Of a stretch of 35,723 nt of DNA, positions 35,677-35,723 are shown piece after piece. A program made the translations under genes and the position numbers. Origin of the DNA: Coriobacteriaceae bacterium AM48-5 (GTDB taxonomy: Bacteria; Actinomycetota; Coriobacteriia; Coriobacteriales; Coriobacteriaceae); the NCBI GenBank assembly GCA_027669525.1, contig JAQEDJ010000024.1, positions 1-35,723 on the forward strand, in the 5' to 3' direction. Under the pieces are notes generated by a model, which saw only the letters and a program-made list of their open reading frames with translations, searched no databases and was not told where the DNA came from. Position 1 is the first letter of the stretch, and each line of letters starts with the position of its first letter.

Positions 35677-35723
35677 TGCCTTCCTCTGAGAAGTTCGCGA
35701 AGCCCACTTCTCAGAGGAAGGCA
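35677..35723. repeat. Large hairpin B with 18-bp perfect stem, at the window edge
   Basis: TGCCTTCCTCTGAGAAGT at 35677-35694 pairs perfectly with 35706-35723 around TCGCGAAGCCC. It may continue beyond the window, since GGCGGG precedes the left arm. Its core GAGAAGTTCGCGAAGCCCAC is shared with hairpin A in reverse orientation. Confidence 0.88.

Overview
The window looks like chromosomal DNA of a human-gut Collinsella or a close coriobacterial relative. The evidence is a GC-rich sequence with strongly G/C-ending codons, actinobacterial-type gene neighbourhoods (eno with a DivIC-like gene and a Ppx/GppA-like gene; a compact his operon) and several mannose-type PTS operons. The genus is an inference from gene content, not from a search.

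Layout. 1-3700: a VOC protein and a galactitol-type PTS IIB on the minus strand, a membrane-anchored unknown protein, a tRNA-Leu(UAA) whose 3' end is duplicated downstream, 33-bp tandem repeats, and an AAA/DUF4143 ATPase. 3650-9090, minus strand: ppx/gppA, DivIC-like, eno, mazG, a YfcE-type phosphodiesterase and a LarC C-terminal-domain protein. 9470-14047, plus strand: a giant CydDC-like fused ABC exporter, a YgbA-like protein and a PHP-type histidinol-phosphatase candidate. 14075-22032, minus strand: hisZG-hisD-hisC-hisB-hisH-hisA-hisF-hisI-hisE, in which HisZ and HisG form one polypeptide; with the convergent PHP phosphatase this covers essentially all of histidine synthesis.

22202-34829, minus strand, is the most interesting part. 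It has two complete mannose-family PTS modules (IIA-IIB-IIC-IID), each preceded by a FrlB/FraB-like SIS deglycase. Associated with them are a FrlC-like 3-epimerase, a third GlmS-like SIS protein, an MFS transporter and two GntR/UTRA regulators. The best reading is a double locus for taking up, phosphorylating and cleaving fructosamines (Amadori products such as fructoselysine or glucoselysine). The two transcription units share a promoter-proximal arrangement of three boxes, with exactly 64 bp between the outer two. The window ends with an unknown protein and two large perfect hairpins that share a core.

Caution. At least 14 places in 11 otherwise intact genes need one added base to restore the family reading frame. 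All are losses, mostly at short C or G runs. I treat them as probable sequence errors and describe the genes as whole.
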